Positions 36,700-48,140 are shown, numbered from the stretch's first letter. The stretch is 64,000 bases of DNA from Cycas panzhihuaensis (GCA_023213395.1 CM041465.1:129525741-129589740), one strand, 5' to 3'. The notes: a model not told the origin generated them from the sequence alone. Program-made: numbers and translations.

Positions 36700-37440
36700 A
36701 ATCCTTGTCAACTAGAGTCAGAAGATCCCTAGGAAAATCATCTCTCCATACTTGACTAGTCCTGTTCCTCACCCCCCAATTAGCCAAGAAGTCTGCAGCT
36801 TTGTTGCCTTCTCTCAGAGTGTGTCTGATACAGACATACGGCAACCTCTGATAATATCTTATGCATCTTTGATTATGTCTTGATATCTCTAATCCGGAAG
36901 AGCCTCACCTTTAACGAATTTACCACCACTTCAGAGTCCCCCTCAAGCACCAACTTCTGGATACCCCCTAAACGGGCTAAGTCGAGGGCTTTTAGCATGG
37001 CATGCATTTCTGCATAATTGTTCATTTGACTCTCGTAGTAGTCCGCAAAGGCCCAGATGAGGGAGTTATTGCAATCCCTGCAGATTCCCCCTCCCCCGGC
37101 TTCACTAGGGTTCCCTTTCGCTGCCCCATCAAAATTTATTTTGAGCCAGGGCTCCTCTAGAGGGATCCATCTAGTGCTTATGGGATTGGGGACCATGAAT
37201 TCAGGTTCTATGCCCCATTTGAGCAAGATCCTACTCTCTGACGGGGATATGTGCTTTTCTTTGGACTTGCCAACGTTTTCCTTTATGTCTGAGCAAATTA
37301 CATTGTAGCGACCATATGGTCCTGCTTTTTCACGGAAGATCCTCATTTCCTTTCTTTGAGATATTCCAAGCCAAAATCGGGGAGCATATTCTTCCAGATC
37401 TGGTGAGGATGTTACTTTTGAATGGGCTTTGCCAGGCGAG
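36700..37440 (-). pseudogene. LINE-2 ORF2, RNase H domain
   Basis: The open stretch 37346-36873 carries the C-terminal RNase H: W-L-K-I-N-F-D-G-A-A-K-G-N-P near 37150, then N-N-Y-A-E-M-H-A-M-L-K-A-L near 37020 and L-E-G-D-S-E near 36940. The Asp-Glu-Asp core is intact. It is joined to the RT part across a stop and frameshift near 37440-37350. After 36873 the frame is closed by further stops, and the C-terminal end near 36700 is approximate. Confidence 0.85.
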
Positions 37441-40061
37441 CTAGAGATCAGTTGGTTTGTGCGAAAATGTCCAGCACACTTCCAGCTTTCCCAGCAACAG
37501 CCTCCAAACTTCCCTTGTGAAGGGGCACTCTAGGATAATATGATCAATGGATTCCTCTCCTTTACAGCATAAAATGCATCTGTTGGCCATCAGAAAGCCT
37601 CTTTTTTGCAGGTTGTCTATAGTGAGAATTTTGTTTTTGAGACAGGTCCACCAGAAGAGAGTTATTTTCGGGATAAGGGGGAGCCTCCAAACACCTTCCA
37701 GCAGCGGGTCTTTTTTGTCCCCTCTGTTCAAACACAAGTACTGGTAACCCTGTTGCACTGTGCACTCCCTAGATGAGCTCGAGGGCCACACCATCGAGTC
37801 CTGCGAAGGGGATCTAGGGATATAGCTCTTCCCTAGGATCCTTTTGATCTTATTTATGCCCTCCTGCATGCTACCTATCCCGTGGATATCCTCAAAATTC
37901 CTCCAGGACCTTCTCCCCTCTCTCCCTGACCAATAGTCTTTAATCATTTTGCCATATTGCCTAACGCAGGGACCCATTAAAGGCAACAGGTCAGGAAACT
38001 CCTTCAAAGGCTTCTCACAGCACCACACGTCTTCCCAAAATCTGATGGAATTGCCATCTCCCAGTCTCCATTTTAAGCCATCTCTGATAGCTCCCCAAGC
38101 TTTAAGAATACTCCTCCAAATGGTAGAGCCAGCCAAGGATAAGCTGCTATCTAAAAGGGAGCCCCTCTGTATATATTTTCTAGAAAGGATCCTCTCCCAA
38201 AGTCTATCCCCCCCTTTAAGTAGTCTCCACCCAAGCTTTGCCCCCAGGGCGACATTGAAGAGAGGGAGTCTTCGCAGATTGAGGCCACCAGCCCATTTCG
38301 GGGAACAAACTTTATTCCAACTTACCAAATGGATCCTATCTTTTGTTTCAGTCCCAGACCAAAGAAATCTTTTCTGAATTGATTCGATGATGTCTGAGAT
38401 ACCAGGCGGAACCCTAAATATGGACATCCAAAACACTTGAATGCTTTGAAGGGTAGAAGCAACTAACGGGAGTTTTCCAGCTAGACTCAGGAGGGCACCT
38501 TTCCAGCCCGCTAACTTTCTTTGCATCCTATCTATAAGAGGGTTCGACATATCTTTGGGCATCTTGCCTACAAAAAGGGGCAAACCTAGGTAGATTGTAG
38601 GGAGCTTTTTGATATCCATCCCAAGAATTCTGCTAATCCTGCCTTGGGTGCGTCCCAGAGTGTTTAAGAAAAAGACATTGCTCTTCCTGAGGCTTATCTT
38701 CTAGTTCGTGGCCTTCTCGAAAAGCCCCAGGATCTCTTTAAATCTGGAGGCCTCCCTTACAGACGCTTTCCCAAGAAAGATATTGTCGTCTACAAATTGG
38801 TGGTGTACCACATTGTCCACCAGATGTCGGGTTTGATCTTGGTTTAAGAACCCCGCCTCTAGCGGACTCTAGGGTTACGCCCACTTCGACCATCGTAATG
38901 AATTAGAAGGGAGAAAGGGGATCTCCTTGTCTCAGCCCCCTATGTCCGGGAAAAAACCTGGAGGATGACCCATTGATAATGACAGAAATTTGGGGATTGC
39001 GATACACGGCTTGATCCAGTCGCCATGGTTCCCCAAAGCCGAAGGCCTCTAGGCAATTCAACAGGCATTCCCAGGATACTCTATCAAAAGCCTTCGTGAG
39101 GTCGATCTTGATGAGCATTGCGGGCTCCTTCCTTTCAGCAGCTGAATGGATTGTTTCGTGTACAACAATATATCCGTCGTAAATCTGTCTACCACGAAGG
39201 AACTGAATCACGGTTGTGGGAGATAATATTTGGCATAATTCTCTTTAGCCTATTAACCAGTACTTTAGTTAAAATCTTGTATTTAACATTGCAAAGACTG
39301 ATTAGGCGAAACTCCTCCATCCTATTCGCGCCTTCTTTTTTGGGGATGAGGACAAGGAATGTAGTCTGCCATTCCTGAAGCATCTTTTTGTTTGTATAGA
39401 ACTCCTGCAAAGCTTCCATTAAATATTCTTTAATAATATCCCAATACTCCTGGAAGAAGCCCAGAGGAAAGCCATCAGGGCCAGGAGATTTATCCTTTTT
39501 CATACCAAAAAGGGCCTTCCTGACCTCCTCCAATGTGAACGGCGCAGTCAGCTGCGTGTTTTGAGCTTCATTCACTAACCTGGGTATATTGTTTAGAAAG
39601 TCTCTTCTATTGTCCATATCCCCATCTTGGGGTTCAGTGAATAGATCCTTAAAGTAGTCACTGGCCAACTCCTTCATTTCTTCGGTCGAGCTAACCATAA
39701 AGCCATCTTCCTTTTGAAGACTAGAAATCCTATTGCTGGCTCTATGTTTAACTGTAGTCATGTGAAAAAATTTTGTATTCCTGTCGCCTTCTACCAACCA
39801 TAGAGCCCTAGATTTCTGTCTCCAGTGGATTTCTTCTCTGATGAGGGTCTCATCCAGTTTCTCCACCAGTTCCTTTTCAGTCTTATCTAGCTCAGGGGAT
39901 CTACCCGTGTGTTCAATCCTATCCTCAATGTCTTTCAGATCACTGATAGTTTTATCCTTCTGCAGATGGATATTTTGGAAAACCTCCTTGTTCCAAGCCT
40001 TTACTTGCTTTTTAATCCATTCCAACTTCTTCGAAAATCTAAACATTGCATGGCCCTTGAT
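37441..40061 (-). pseudogene. LINE-2 ORF2, reverse transcriptase and C-terminal region
   Basis: The RT coding runs as three open pieces: 40046-39189, 39211-38903 and 38619-37441. The first has the endonuclease-RT linker and P-D-G-F-P, F-L-V-L-I-P-K-K, F-R-L-I-S-L-C-N-V-K-Y-K. The second has D-L-T-K-A-F-D-R-V and G-L-R-Q-G-D-P-L-S-P-F. The catalytic F-V-D-D is intact at 38796-38785, between pieces two and three. The third ends with C-I-L-C-x7-H-x4-C and V-W. Breaks: a one-base frameshift near 39200, a stop at 38903, a frameshift near 38830 and a TAG near 38703. LINE-1 has the same domain order. Confidence 0.92.
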
Positions 40062-40865
40062 TTAGATTCTCCACCATTCCTCGACCCTGTTCCTGAGGTC
40101 TGGGTGACGAAGCCACATTAGTTCGAACCTGAAGGGGGAACCTATGAATTTATTCAGGTCCAAAAATTGAAGTAAGAGCGGAGAGTGATCTGAGCTAATC
40201 CTCGGTAATGCCTCAAGGGTGAAGTCGTTGAAGCTCCTCATCCAGTCATAATTGACCAACGCCCTGTCTAATTTAATTTGAATTAGATCGTTCCCCAGAC
40301 GTTTGTTTGACCAAGTGTATGAGGCCCCCCTCAGATTCATACCCTCTAACCCCCCCTGCTGAAGGAAGTCACTAAACTCTCCCATGCTGGTTGTCCAACC
40401 CCCAGATCCCCCTTTCTTGTCACCCGGGGTCAGCGCCGAGTTGAAGTCGCCCGCCAGCAGCCAAGGTTGCTGGCAATCCCTGTGGGCTACCAAAAGTCTG
40501 TCCCATAATCTCTTCCTGGCAACTTGATAGTTGGGGGCATAGACGTTAGTGGCTATCCACGAAAGGTTGTTGCTTTTATTTGTTAATCGAACTGATATGA
40601 AAGACCCCTCCACCAGGAAGGGCTCTCCCGACCAAGTTGACGGATTCCAAAGGACCATTAAGCCCCCAGCCCCTTGGGCGTAATCGATCCCAAAACTTTC
40701 AACAGTCTTCCAAATTTTGTTCTTGATTATTGGACCATTCTCCTTATTGATTTTAGTTTCCTGCAGGAATACCAGATCCGGTAGGAATTTGGCTCTCATA
40801 TCCCTGATAATCCTCTGCTTCGAAGGGGCGTTCAGACCCCTAATGTTCCATGATATCAACTTCAT
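40062..40865 (-). pseudogene. LINE-2 ORF2, APE-type endonuclease domain (open)
   Basis: ORF2 starts M-K-L-I-S-W-N-I-R-G-L-N-A-P at 40865. The endonuclease is open for 267 residues and has the expected catalytic motifs: L-Q-E-T-K (Glu, about residue 37), N-V-Y-A-P, A-G-D-F-N-S (about residue 138) and I-S-S-D-H-S-P-L (about residue 227). It would nick the target to prime reverse transcription. A TAA at 40064-40062 separates it from the RT; the reading frame across that stop is the same, so this is a nonsense mutation, not a natural end. Confidence 0.92.
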
Positions 40866-41199
40866 CTCCTTTTCCTTTGCTTCCAGACTTCAGCAGGCTC
40901 TCCTTTCGGAGGCTCTTTGCCTATCGTACTGGATCTAAGTGTAGGCCCTTCCAAAAAAGCTTCCTTTAAAGTTTTCTAGTTGCCTTGGTCTACTTGGGCA
41001 GCCGTTTCTCTCTCTCTCAGAGTCTTCAGAGGAGGCCTCCCAACCTTCTTTTCGATGCCCACATCCGGCTGCTTTTTCTGGGAACTCTATTGAGGTGTTG
41101 GATCTGGGCCTGGCACTCTTAGATCCTCTAGAATGGCCACTTCCTCCACAGCTCTAACCCACTGTCTCTGGTTCTCGATTTCCTTAGGATCATCATCCC

Positions 41200-42277
41200 C
41201 GGTAACGGTGGGGGGCACATCTAGCCTTCCCTCAGCTTGCTTGTCCCCAGCCGTGGGAATGCAGATGGGATAGATTGAATCTTGCCGTGGATTCGTGGAG
41301 GAGGAACCCCTAAACTGGCTTCAACAACCTAGTTGCCCGAGACCAAAGCAGCCTAAGGAGTTAACTCACCTTCCTCCAACAGTGTATCCTCCTCATTAGG
41401 GTCAAAACCCAAATTCCCAAAAGGGGTCGATGAATCGGATGATTAGCATGTTCTGGTACCGCATCCCGATCCTTATCCTCCCTATCCTGGAGGTCTGGTT
41501 TAGTGGACTCCTTGTTTGTCTCATCCTTGTTAGGCTGGACCCCTGGGCATTTTTGTGGCAAATGCCCCAAGTTTCAGCAAGGGGAACATCTTATATGGTC
41601 CATTTCGTAGATCAGTGGCTGCGCCCAACTCCCATCCAGCATGTCCATCCAAATGTCGTCCAGGAGGGGTTTATCCAGCCGTATTAAAGCACATATTCTA
41701 GCGTTGATGAGTCTAGTTCTATTCCTTGTCGCAGAGTCAACTGCCAGCAGAGGACCCACAACTTTAGCAATACCTTTAAAAACTTCTGGGTTCCAATGGT
41801 GTAACGAAAGACCCGGAAGTTGAATCCATAGAGGAGCTTGTTTAATTTTAGGAGTAGAGGGATCAAAGTCCCTATGCCATTTCTCAAGTGACAAAGCTCT
41901 CCTGCTAAACATCCATGGAGCCCTAATCAAGATGCTGGACATGTCCTCATAAGAGGAAAATTTAAACAATACACATCCCTTTGGCATGGCAATTACTTCT
42001 ACTCCTCCAGCCGTTTTCCATTTTGCTCTTGTCCGACTTTCCGATAGTCTCAAGCTTAGGCACTGGTCAGGAATCTACCAACAAGGCAGTTCTCCCAAAG
42101 TTTTTCCATTCTCTCCACAAGGGCTAGGGGTATTTTTAATCTCACTTTGTTATCAGTAACTACTGGTGTAAGGTTGAAGGTTTCCTCTTCATTTGTTTTT
42201 AGGACGTCTCGGTAAGATTTCCCCAAGGTCAAGTTGGGGGTCTGAGTCTGGTTTTGAAAATTGTGATCCATTTTCAA
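41200..42277 (-). pseudogene. LINE-2 ORF1 (DUF4283-type, CCHC), broken
   Basis: The ATG at 42277 opens M-K-M-D-H-N-F, followed by S-Y-R-D-V-L and the DUF4283 start L-V-G-R-F-L. A frameshift near 42062-42052 joins to 42053-41574, which carries V-E-V-I-A-M-P-K-G-C-V-L-F-K-F and the P-L-W-I-Q-L-P-G-L block. The CCHC knuckle C-S-P-C-x4-H-x4-C (41585-41544) has a TGA right after its second Cys. The hydrophilic tail continues to about 41361 and beyond. The protein binds the LINE RNA in this family. The C-terminal limit is approximate. Confidence 0.85.
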
Positions 42278-42798
42278 ATTTAAATGTTACAAACTACAAA
42301 GAAAAACCAACAAAAGCAAGAGCATACCATGGCTTCGAAAACCACAATCAGGAGTCTGGTGGCCCACAGCTCCTCAAGAGATCTACCTTCACTACTTTGC
42401 CCCGGTCTCCTATCCCACTCAGGCGCCTCCAAAAACCTGACTATCCCCAAACAAGGGTAGAAGCCAGCCACTAAACACCACCCTGTGGCCACTGTGAAGC
42501 TCCAAAGAGACCACCGTTCTAAGCTGAAGCAGAGAGGAGGGCGAACTAGTAGTATGCTATGCCATCTCCCACGCCACTTGAGCTCCTTTCCTGGCCATGT
42601 TTCCTTCGAGTAAAGATCTGAAGGGCAAGAACACCCTAACTGCTCCTCGCGCAGGCCCCTAGCTGCCATGCCAAGGCCATCCGGTGGACGCCATCGCGTC
42701 CCAGAGTGCCCCTGGACTACCGCCGCCACGCTATACGCCGAAACCCTAAACCAGTCGACGCAGACGTAGTTCTTCCGTATCGACGCGATTTCTATTTC
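42278..42798 (-). promoter_or_regulatory. LINE-2 5' UTR / internal promoter region
   Basis: This 520-bp GC-rich, CpG-containing segment precedes ORF1. LINEs carry their promoter inside the 5' UTR, so this is the likely promoter region; no specific factor sites were identified. The open frame across it (42855-42280, minus) runs into the flanking DNA and is not taken as a gene. Confidence 0.55.
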
Positions 42799-42816
42799 CC
42801 ATATAACCAAGGGCTT
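42799..42816. repeat. Right target-site duplication of LINE-2
   Basis: Identical to 36513-36530 over 18 bases. Confidence 0.95.
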
Positions 42817-44027
42817 AACTACTAGAGGTTTAGTAGAATTCAAATTACATTTCAATCCAATTTATTCCACATTCAACCTTGCAAATAAAATAATAAAATC
42901 AGGCTTATTTCTATATGGCATCTACATAATCTAAATTAAACTTTAATTCTATTAAATTTTTTAAACCATTCAGAAAAAATAATATTGATGTCAAATATTT
43001 CACCTACACATGGATTATTTCAATGAAAGTAGGGTTTCAGATAATTACTGATCAAACTTTGCAAAAAAGATCAACCTGAGTGATCTCATGCGTCTCTCCA
43101 CGTAGAGCAATAGTGGCTACTCTACGTGAAATTTAAATACAACTCTTATTAATTCACCTCTATTCTAAAATACATTATGGTAGTAAGATCTATTATCCAT
43201 TAATTCTCTCTTTATGTGATTATTCTTTCGCAATCTATATGTTTCTTCCTTTGGTGCTTGATCTAATTTTAGTTGCAGACACTTCTCTCCCTTTCCACAC
43301 CTTGAATCAAGTTTTATGTGCATGCATCATTAATTTCTTCAAAATATCCATACTCAAATCTACCACACAAAATATACCATGGGTTGTATATATTTAATCC
43401 AAGGTAGTAATGAGATGCGGATAGAATCTATCTTTCCCATTAGCTTCCTCAACTCATTTCAAAATTCTAAATGTGTAGATATATATCTCATTAATGGACT
43501 CACTAGAACTCTACAACATAGACCTCATGATGTGAATTCACGAAGTGGCAAAGAGGACCTCACCTTTGCTATAATAGATAACCCTTTCTCGGGTAGTATA
43601 TTTAGTTCTTCTCCACAGATTATGCAAACAAGTGCCTCTTCATCCTAGGGCTATGACTCTATGGCTAAGTTTCTCCATAAACCTGGGCAAAAATTATTTC
43701 AACGGATAATAACAGTACTTCATGTTCATAGTTAGGGTTCCATAACTAATGATCTCCACGGTTGTCATAGTTCTTCTCTACGACTCTTCCTCCAATCTCT
43801 TCATAATAGACACTCTAATATGTGCACCCACTTGTAATGCCCTATGTAAATAAAATACCTAGGTACACTTCAATGAGTCGTAAAAATCAAGGGTAAAAAA
43901 AACTAAAGACAAGGATATCGAGGAATGCTCTAACAATTCACATCTTTATAAATGAACAAAGAAGGGGTACCACACAATAGGATGTGAAGGGACTTTCTTA
44001 CAATTGATTATTGAGGCTGGCCATCTT
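42817..44027 (-). other. Element E leader, middle segment
   Basis: 1.2 kb of non-coding DNA between LINE-2 and element F. It contains a perfect 9-bp inverted repeat with a 12-base loop at 43099-43128 (CACGTAGAG / CTCTACGTG). An open frame at 43379-43648 on the plus strand has no recognisable content. Confidence 0.55.
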
Positions 44028-44350
44028 TCTAGAATATTGGAGACAAGAGTGGAGTAGATGAATACAAGTATTCAATCTATATTGAAAAGCAAAATCATTT
44101 CATATTCAATCCATTATAAAGATAGTACATCAACATTTCCTTTGAGATGGTGGTGTTGAAGAACACCAATGTTTTGAGCCCAATGAATAAATATGTGGGA
44201 GGAGGGTCCTACCCTCCTCAACATATAATTCAAAATAATATAAAATAGTAAGCAATGTACATTAAAATACACTTACTATAACTTACCATTAAGGCGTGTG
44301 TGGCTGCATATTCTTAAGGTGATGTTAGGTGATGGATATTAACCCTAACA
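44028..44350 (-). repeat. 3' LTR of element F
   Basis: About 323 bp, pairs with 46592-46905. It contains a perfect hairpin GAGGAGGGT-CCT-ACCCTCCTC at 44209-44229, degraded in the other copy. Confidence 0.88.
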
Positions 44351-44364
44351 TTCTCCTCCTTAAT

Positions 44365-45092
44365 ATTCATCACATGCATCTTCAATTTCTCTTTGAACTT
44401 GTGATACTTGTACTTGAGGAAAACTTTGAAAACATGTCCTTTAGCTTTATCATCATTCCTAAAGTGTTCATCAACTACCTTATCGTCCTTTCAATAATGT
44501 ATGTCTCTTTAACACTATGTGGTTCAAGTAGCTTCCAAGTAGGTGTGGCTTGATTCAAATGAGTAGGGGTGGCTTTGTCTTTGTCTTTTCCATTAATCAG
44601 GTCCAAGGTACACATAACTTCATCAAATGTAACATTGAAATCATTAACTTTATTGAAATCTTCACTAGCACATACAACATTAGTTTTTTCATCAAAATTT
44701 ACCTGCTCTAATATCTGTCTCACATGAAAGACATCATGAATGTAATTAGTAACATTTAATTCCAAAGTATCTCCCCCATAAACCAATTCTAGGGTATCAT
44801 ATACAAATTTGAAAGTAGTTAACTCACTTATGCTATAAAATATATTATCATTTATTACATAAAACATTAGGGCTAAGGCCTCATTATCCTTTTTCATGTC
44901 TTATTTAACACTTGGTTCATAATCATCTTTTACAAAATTCCATAAATTTTTGGAGATAAGAAGTGTTTTCATCAAATTCTTCCAAGATATAAAACTAGTG
45001 CCATTAAACATGGGAATCATCATATCATCCAAATAGGTGGCAATGATAAGAGACTTTAATATATAATCCAAAAGGATGATCTTAAAGAGCAA
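44365..45092 (-). pseudogene. Element F Gag-like protein
   Basis: It starts at 45092. A DUF4219/UBN2-like Gag opens with D-D-M-M-I-P-M-F-N-G-T-S-F-I-S-W-K-N-L-M (45034-44975) and L-W-N-F-V-K. A TAA at about 44898 separates it from 44897-44475, which is in the same frame and has a D-T-L-E-L-V-Y-G-G segment. After one frameshift the tail reads D-K-A-K-G-H-V-F-K-V-F-L-K-Y-K-Y-H-K-F-K-E-K (about 44450-44386) and stops being readable at the polypurine tract. The tail ends like those of D and E. There is no zinc knuckle, protease or RT. Confidence 0.75.
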
Positions 45093-46577
45093 ATAAGAAG
45101 TCTTTTAACCTCAAATAAATAAATGACTTGAAATATATAATAAGTCTATTTTCACAAGAACTTTCAATCATGATTTCAACATAGATTCCTCTTTAATCAA
45201 TGAAGGATAATAACTTAGCAATAAAGAATATATATCCTTTCAAATTAAAAATAACAAATGAATCTGTAATATGCAATAAATCTCCTTTTAAACAAGATAA
45301 ATATTCTTTTGGAATGAAACTAATATTCAATCAATGATCCTTTCAAAAGGTGATGCATATACATATATATATGAATCTTAAAAAAACAAAGCGCCTAACA
45401 ATGAGCTTTTAGTTATGCATTATAATAAACCTTTGAGCTTTCAAATGTAATATCCTTAAATCAACTTGAATATGCTTGAAATATATAAACTTTCAAATAA
45501 ATACCTCTTTGATTAATGAAAAGATAACTTAATTGAAAAAAAAAAAAAACTCTTTGCATAAGAAGCTTACACAAGAATTCAAATAAGTTTTAGGAGGAAT
45601 GTAGTGCTTTTTCTTAAATGATCTAAATGCAACTTAAAAAGCTTTAAAGAGGTAAAAAAATGACTTTAAATAAGCAAAAAATATACCTTAATACAGCTTT
45701 AAAATCAACTTTATAGGCTAGAATATGAAATAACAACTTTATAACATAGTTAGAAGGGATTTGAATGCACTAGTTTATTGCTTTTATATTCAAAGAGACC
45801 CCTCCTCTTAAGGAGGTTGAAATAGAGCTAAATAGCTACAAAATTGAGTTATGAGCCTCTAAAATTAGTAACAAATTATTAACACCTAATTAGTATCTCA
45901 ATAATAAATAAATATGCTGAATTAGAATAAAAGATTGCTTGAAATATTTAAAAAATAAATCAACTTAGGACCAAACAAAAGCCTTAACTTTATCAATTTT
46001 AAAACCCTACAAATTAGTGTTAGATCTTAATCAAACCTATTCCAATGCATAGAAAATAAAAAAATCGTTTTGCCGGATCTAGCCATTCGAAAAATGGGCT
46101 CCTGGACCAAAAGTTATGACTATTTTAAGAACTTTGCTACTAAGATTTTTAAAGACTATAATAGTACTAGGTGGTAAAATACTAATAACTCTTTACTCCT
46201 ACCTTTGATTAGCCTCAAACTACTTCCATTAGAAAGGAAATTTAAAAATGCATATAATAAAAAAAAAATATGATCATTTAGACACTTATAACTAAAGTTA
46301 TGGCTCTTTAAAGTTAAGGTTGTAGAAATGTCCCAAAAATACAGTGACAGAAAAGTAAACTGAAATTAAATCTACTATAATTTGTACAACTTTTCGCCAA
46401 AACCAACACTATGACCACTCAAAATTTGTGGTGTGAGCCTTTTTATCTCAAATTCTCTATTGATTCTTAAAAAATCTTTTGATTTTTCTCTTAATGAGTA
46501 AAACCTCTATATGCCAAAAACCCTTAAAAAAAATAGGCCAAAAAATATATCCATAACTCTTATATGGATCAAAAATG
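45093..46577 (-). other. Leader of element F
   Basis: 1.5 kb without a credible frame. The part near the primer-binding site (46080-46450) is similar to the leader of element D (31980-32400). Confidence 0.65.
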
Positions 46578-46591
46578 GCTCTAATACCAAA

Positions 46592-46905
46592 TGTAGAACA
46601 TTGGAGACAAGAGCAAAGTAGATGAACGTAAGTACTCAATCCATATTGAAAAGGAAAATCATTTCATATTCAATCCATTATAAAGAGAGTACATCAACAT
46701 TTCCTTTGAGATAGTGGTGTTAAAGAACACTACGGTTTTGAGCCCAATGAATAAATATGTAGGATGAGGGCAGGAACCCTCCTCAACCTATAATTCAAAA
46801 TAATATAAAATAATAAGTAACTTACATTAAAATATACTTACCATTAAGGCACATGCGACTATATATTCTCAAGGTGATGCTAGGTGATGGATATTAATCC
46901 TAATA
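46592..46905 (-). repeat. 5' LTR of element F
   Basis: 314 bp, pairs with 44028-44350; the primer-binding site TGGTATTAGAGC lies two bases inside on the minus strand. Confidence 0.88.
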
Positions 46906-47764
46906 TCTGTAATTGATTATTGAGGGTGGTCAACTTTCCAAACATTATCCAGGGTAGCAACTACCTCTTTATATCCTTCTAGATAATAGTTATCAGGTGT
47001 CTAGCTAGTGCTCCAAGTCCAAGTCTAGCCATGCCCCTTGGTTTTGTCTGAATTCTAAGAAACCTCAACATAAAACGAGCAAGTTTCCTATATACTATAC
47101 CAATCTGATCAAACAACTAGAGAAGGGCTATTATAAAAAGATGAAATACCTAAGTGTTCTAATCCACAAAGAATGTAGCGACACCGTGCAACACCTGAAG
47201 CAGTTTTATAAGTAAGAACATGATGCAGATCTGAGACAACCTTCCTCCTTAGTGGGCACCCACTCCTCACAATTTATGGTGACACTTTATTCTTCTCATA
47301 GTTATTTCTAATAGAATTTAGGCCAGTTATCTCTTTGAACTATAATAGATAGATTTCCTCTCTTTACTTATGGTAGAATTTTAGAGAAATAATTTGATAA
47401 TTAACACTAATTAAATCCTCAATATTTTATAACATAAAGATGTTTTTAGGTACAAAATCTTAATTTTTGATGTATAACCAAGATTCAATAGCCAGCATAT
47501 GTCACTATTAATTTCAATCTCATAAACCAAATCCTTCATAGGGTAAATCCTAATATATAGCTACTTCACATAACAGTGTAAAGGAATGATATTACCTAGT
47601 AATAATTTTCTCTTACATTAGTCATGATCATGGCTGGACATAATTGAATGCTTTAGGGTTCACTCTCTATAAGCAGAATCATAACTGACACTAAGCTTTA
47701 TGAAGCCACCTCCACACACATCAAAAAATAAAGAACCTGCACAAGGATGAGCTTAACAAGCAAC
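46906..47764 (-). other. Element E leader, part next to the 5' LTR
   Basis: 860 bp with no recognised gene. It starts with the flank repeat shared with the left side of F (46909-46937). Short open stretches on either strand give no family match. Confidence 0.55.
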
Positions 47765-47778
47765 CTACTCTAATACCA

Positions 47779-48135
47779 TGTTGATATATGCAATGGAAAT
47801 CATTTAAGATCATTTAATATTCAAGATTAATAGAACAAGGGACATAATATGATAGTATTAATTTATAATGAAAGAGATCACAATGTCTCCACAACTACAA
47901 TACTATCATAATGGAATCCATCTTTACTTAATATAATCTACTCTACCTCAACCACTTATTTATACAACATAAAAGAGAGAGAGTAGTAAGACTTGAGTTA
48001 TATGTGGGACAAATGACCTCCAATACAACTAATGACATATAACCTACTTATTGACCAATAATCTAATGACCACTTACATACACAAGTGTGCATTACATAC
48101 TTAGACACTTACACATTAAACATTATATTCCAACA
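47779..48135 (-). repeat. 5' LTR of element E
   Basis: 357 bp, pairs with 34574-34935; primer-binding site TGGTATTAGAGTAG at 47778-47765; followed by the AGTAT duplication at 48136-48140. Confidence 0.92.
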
Positions 48136-48140
48136 AGTAT

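Larger units (their letters stand above)
36531..42798 (-). mobile_element. LINE-2: full-length plant L1-type LINE
   Basis: 6.27 kb on the minus strand between perfect 18-bp target duplications, with a short poly(A) tail at 36538-36531. Order: GC-rich 5' UTR (42798-42278), ORF1, a spacer, then ORF2 with endonuclease, RT, zinc-like motif and RNase H. It is far less decayed than LINE-1 and clearly more GC-rich than its surroundings, so it is one of the youngest insertions here. I can see roughly eight disabling changes, so this copy is not active. Confidence 0.95.
44028..46905 (-). mobile_element. Element F: gag-only LTR retrotransposon (TR-GAG-like)
   Basis: LTRs at 44028-44350 and 46592-46905. 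Minus orientation: primer-binding site TGGTATTAGAGC (46589-46578, 11 of 12), polypurine tract TAAGGAGGAGAA (44362-44351). The interior of about 2.2 kb encodes one Gag-like protein and nothing else. Instead of a 5-bp target duplication, the flanks share a longer imperfect repeat (AATTGATTATTGAGG at 44002-44016 and 46911-46925, continuing to CTTTC). Confidence 0.87.
34574..48135 (-). mobile_element. Element E: gag-only LTR retrotransposon hosting LINE-2 and F
   Basis: LTRs of 362 bp (34574-34935) and 357 bp (47779-48135) are flanked by perfect AGTAT duplications (34569-34573, 48136-48140). Minus orientation: primer-binding site TGGTATTAGAGTAG (47778-47765), polypurine tract TTATGGAGAGG (34946-34936). 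Without LINE-2 and F it is about 4.4 kb. The only coding trace is a Gag-like frame with an acidic middle and the same kind of tail as element D. No pol is present, so movement would have needed help from an autonomous relative. Confidence 0.9.

Noticed and set aside
37949-38377. 142-codon open frame on the plus strand
   Set aside because: Antisense shadow of the LINE-2 RT coding region.
42280-42855. 191-codon open frame on the minus strand over the LINE-2 5' UTR
   Set aside because: It crosses the LINE-2 insertion point into flanking DNA and lacks any domain; GC-rich sequence keeps it open.
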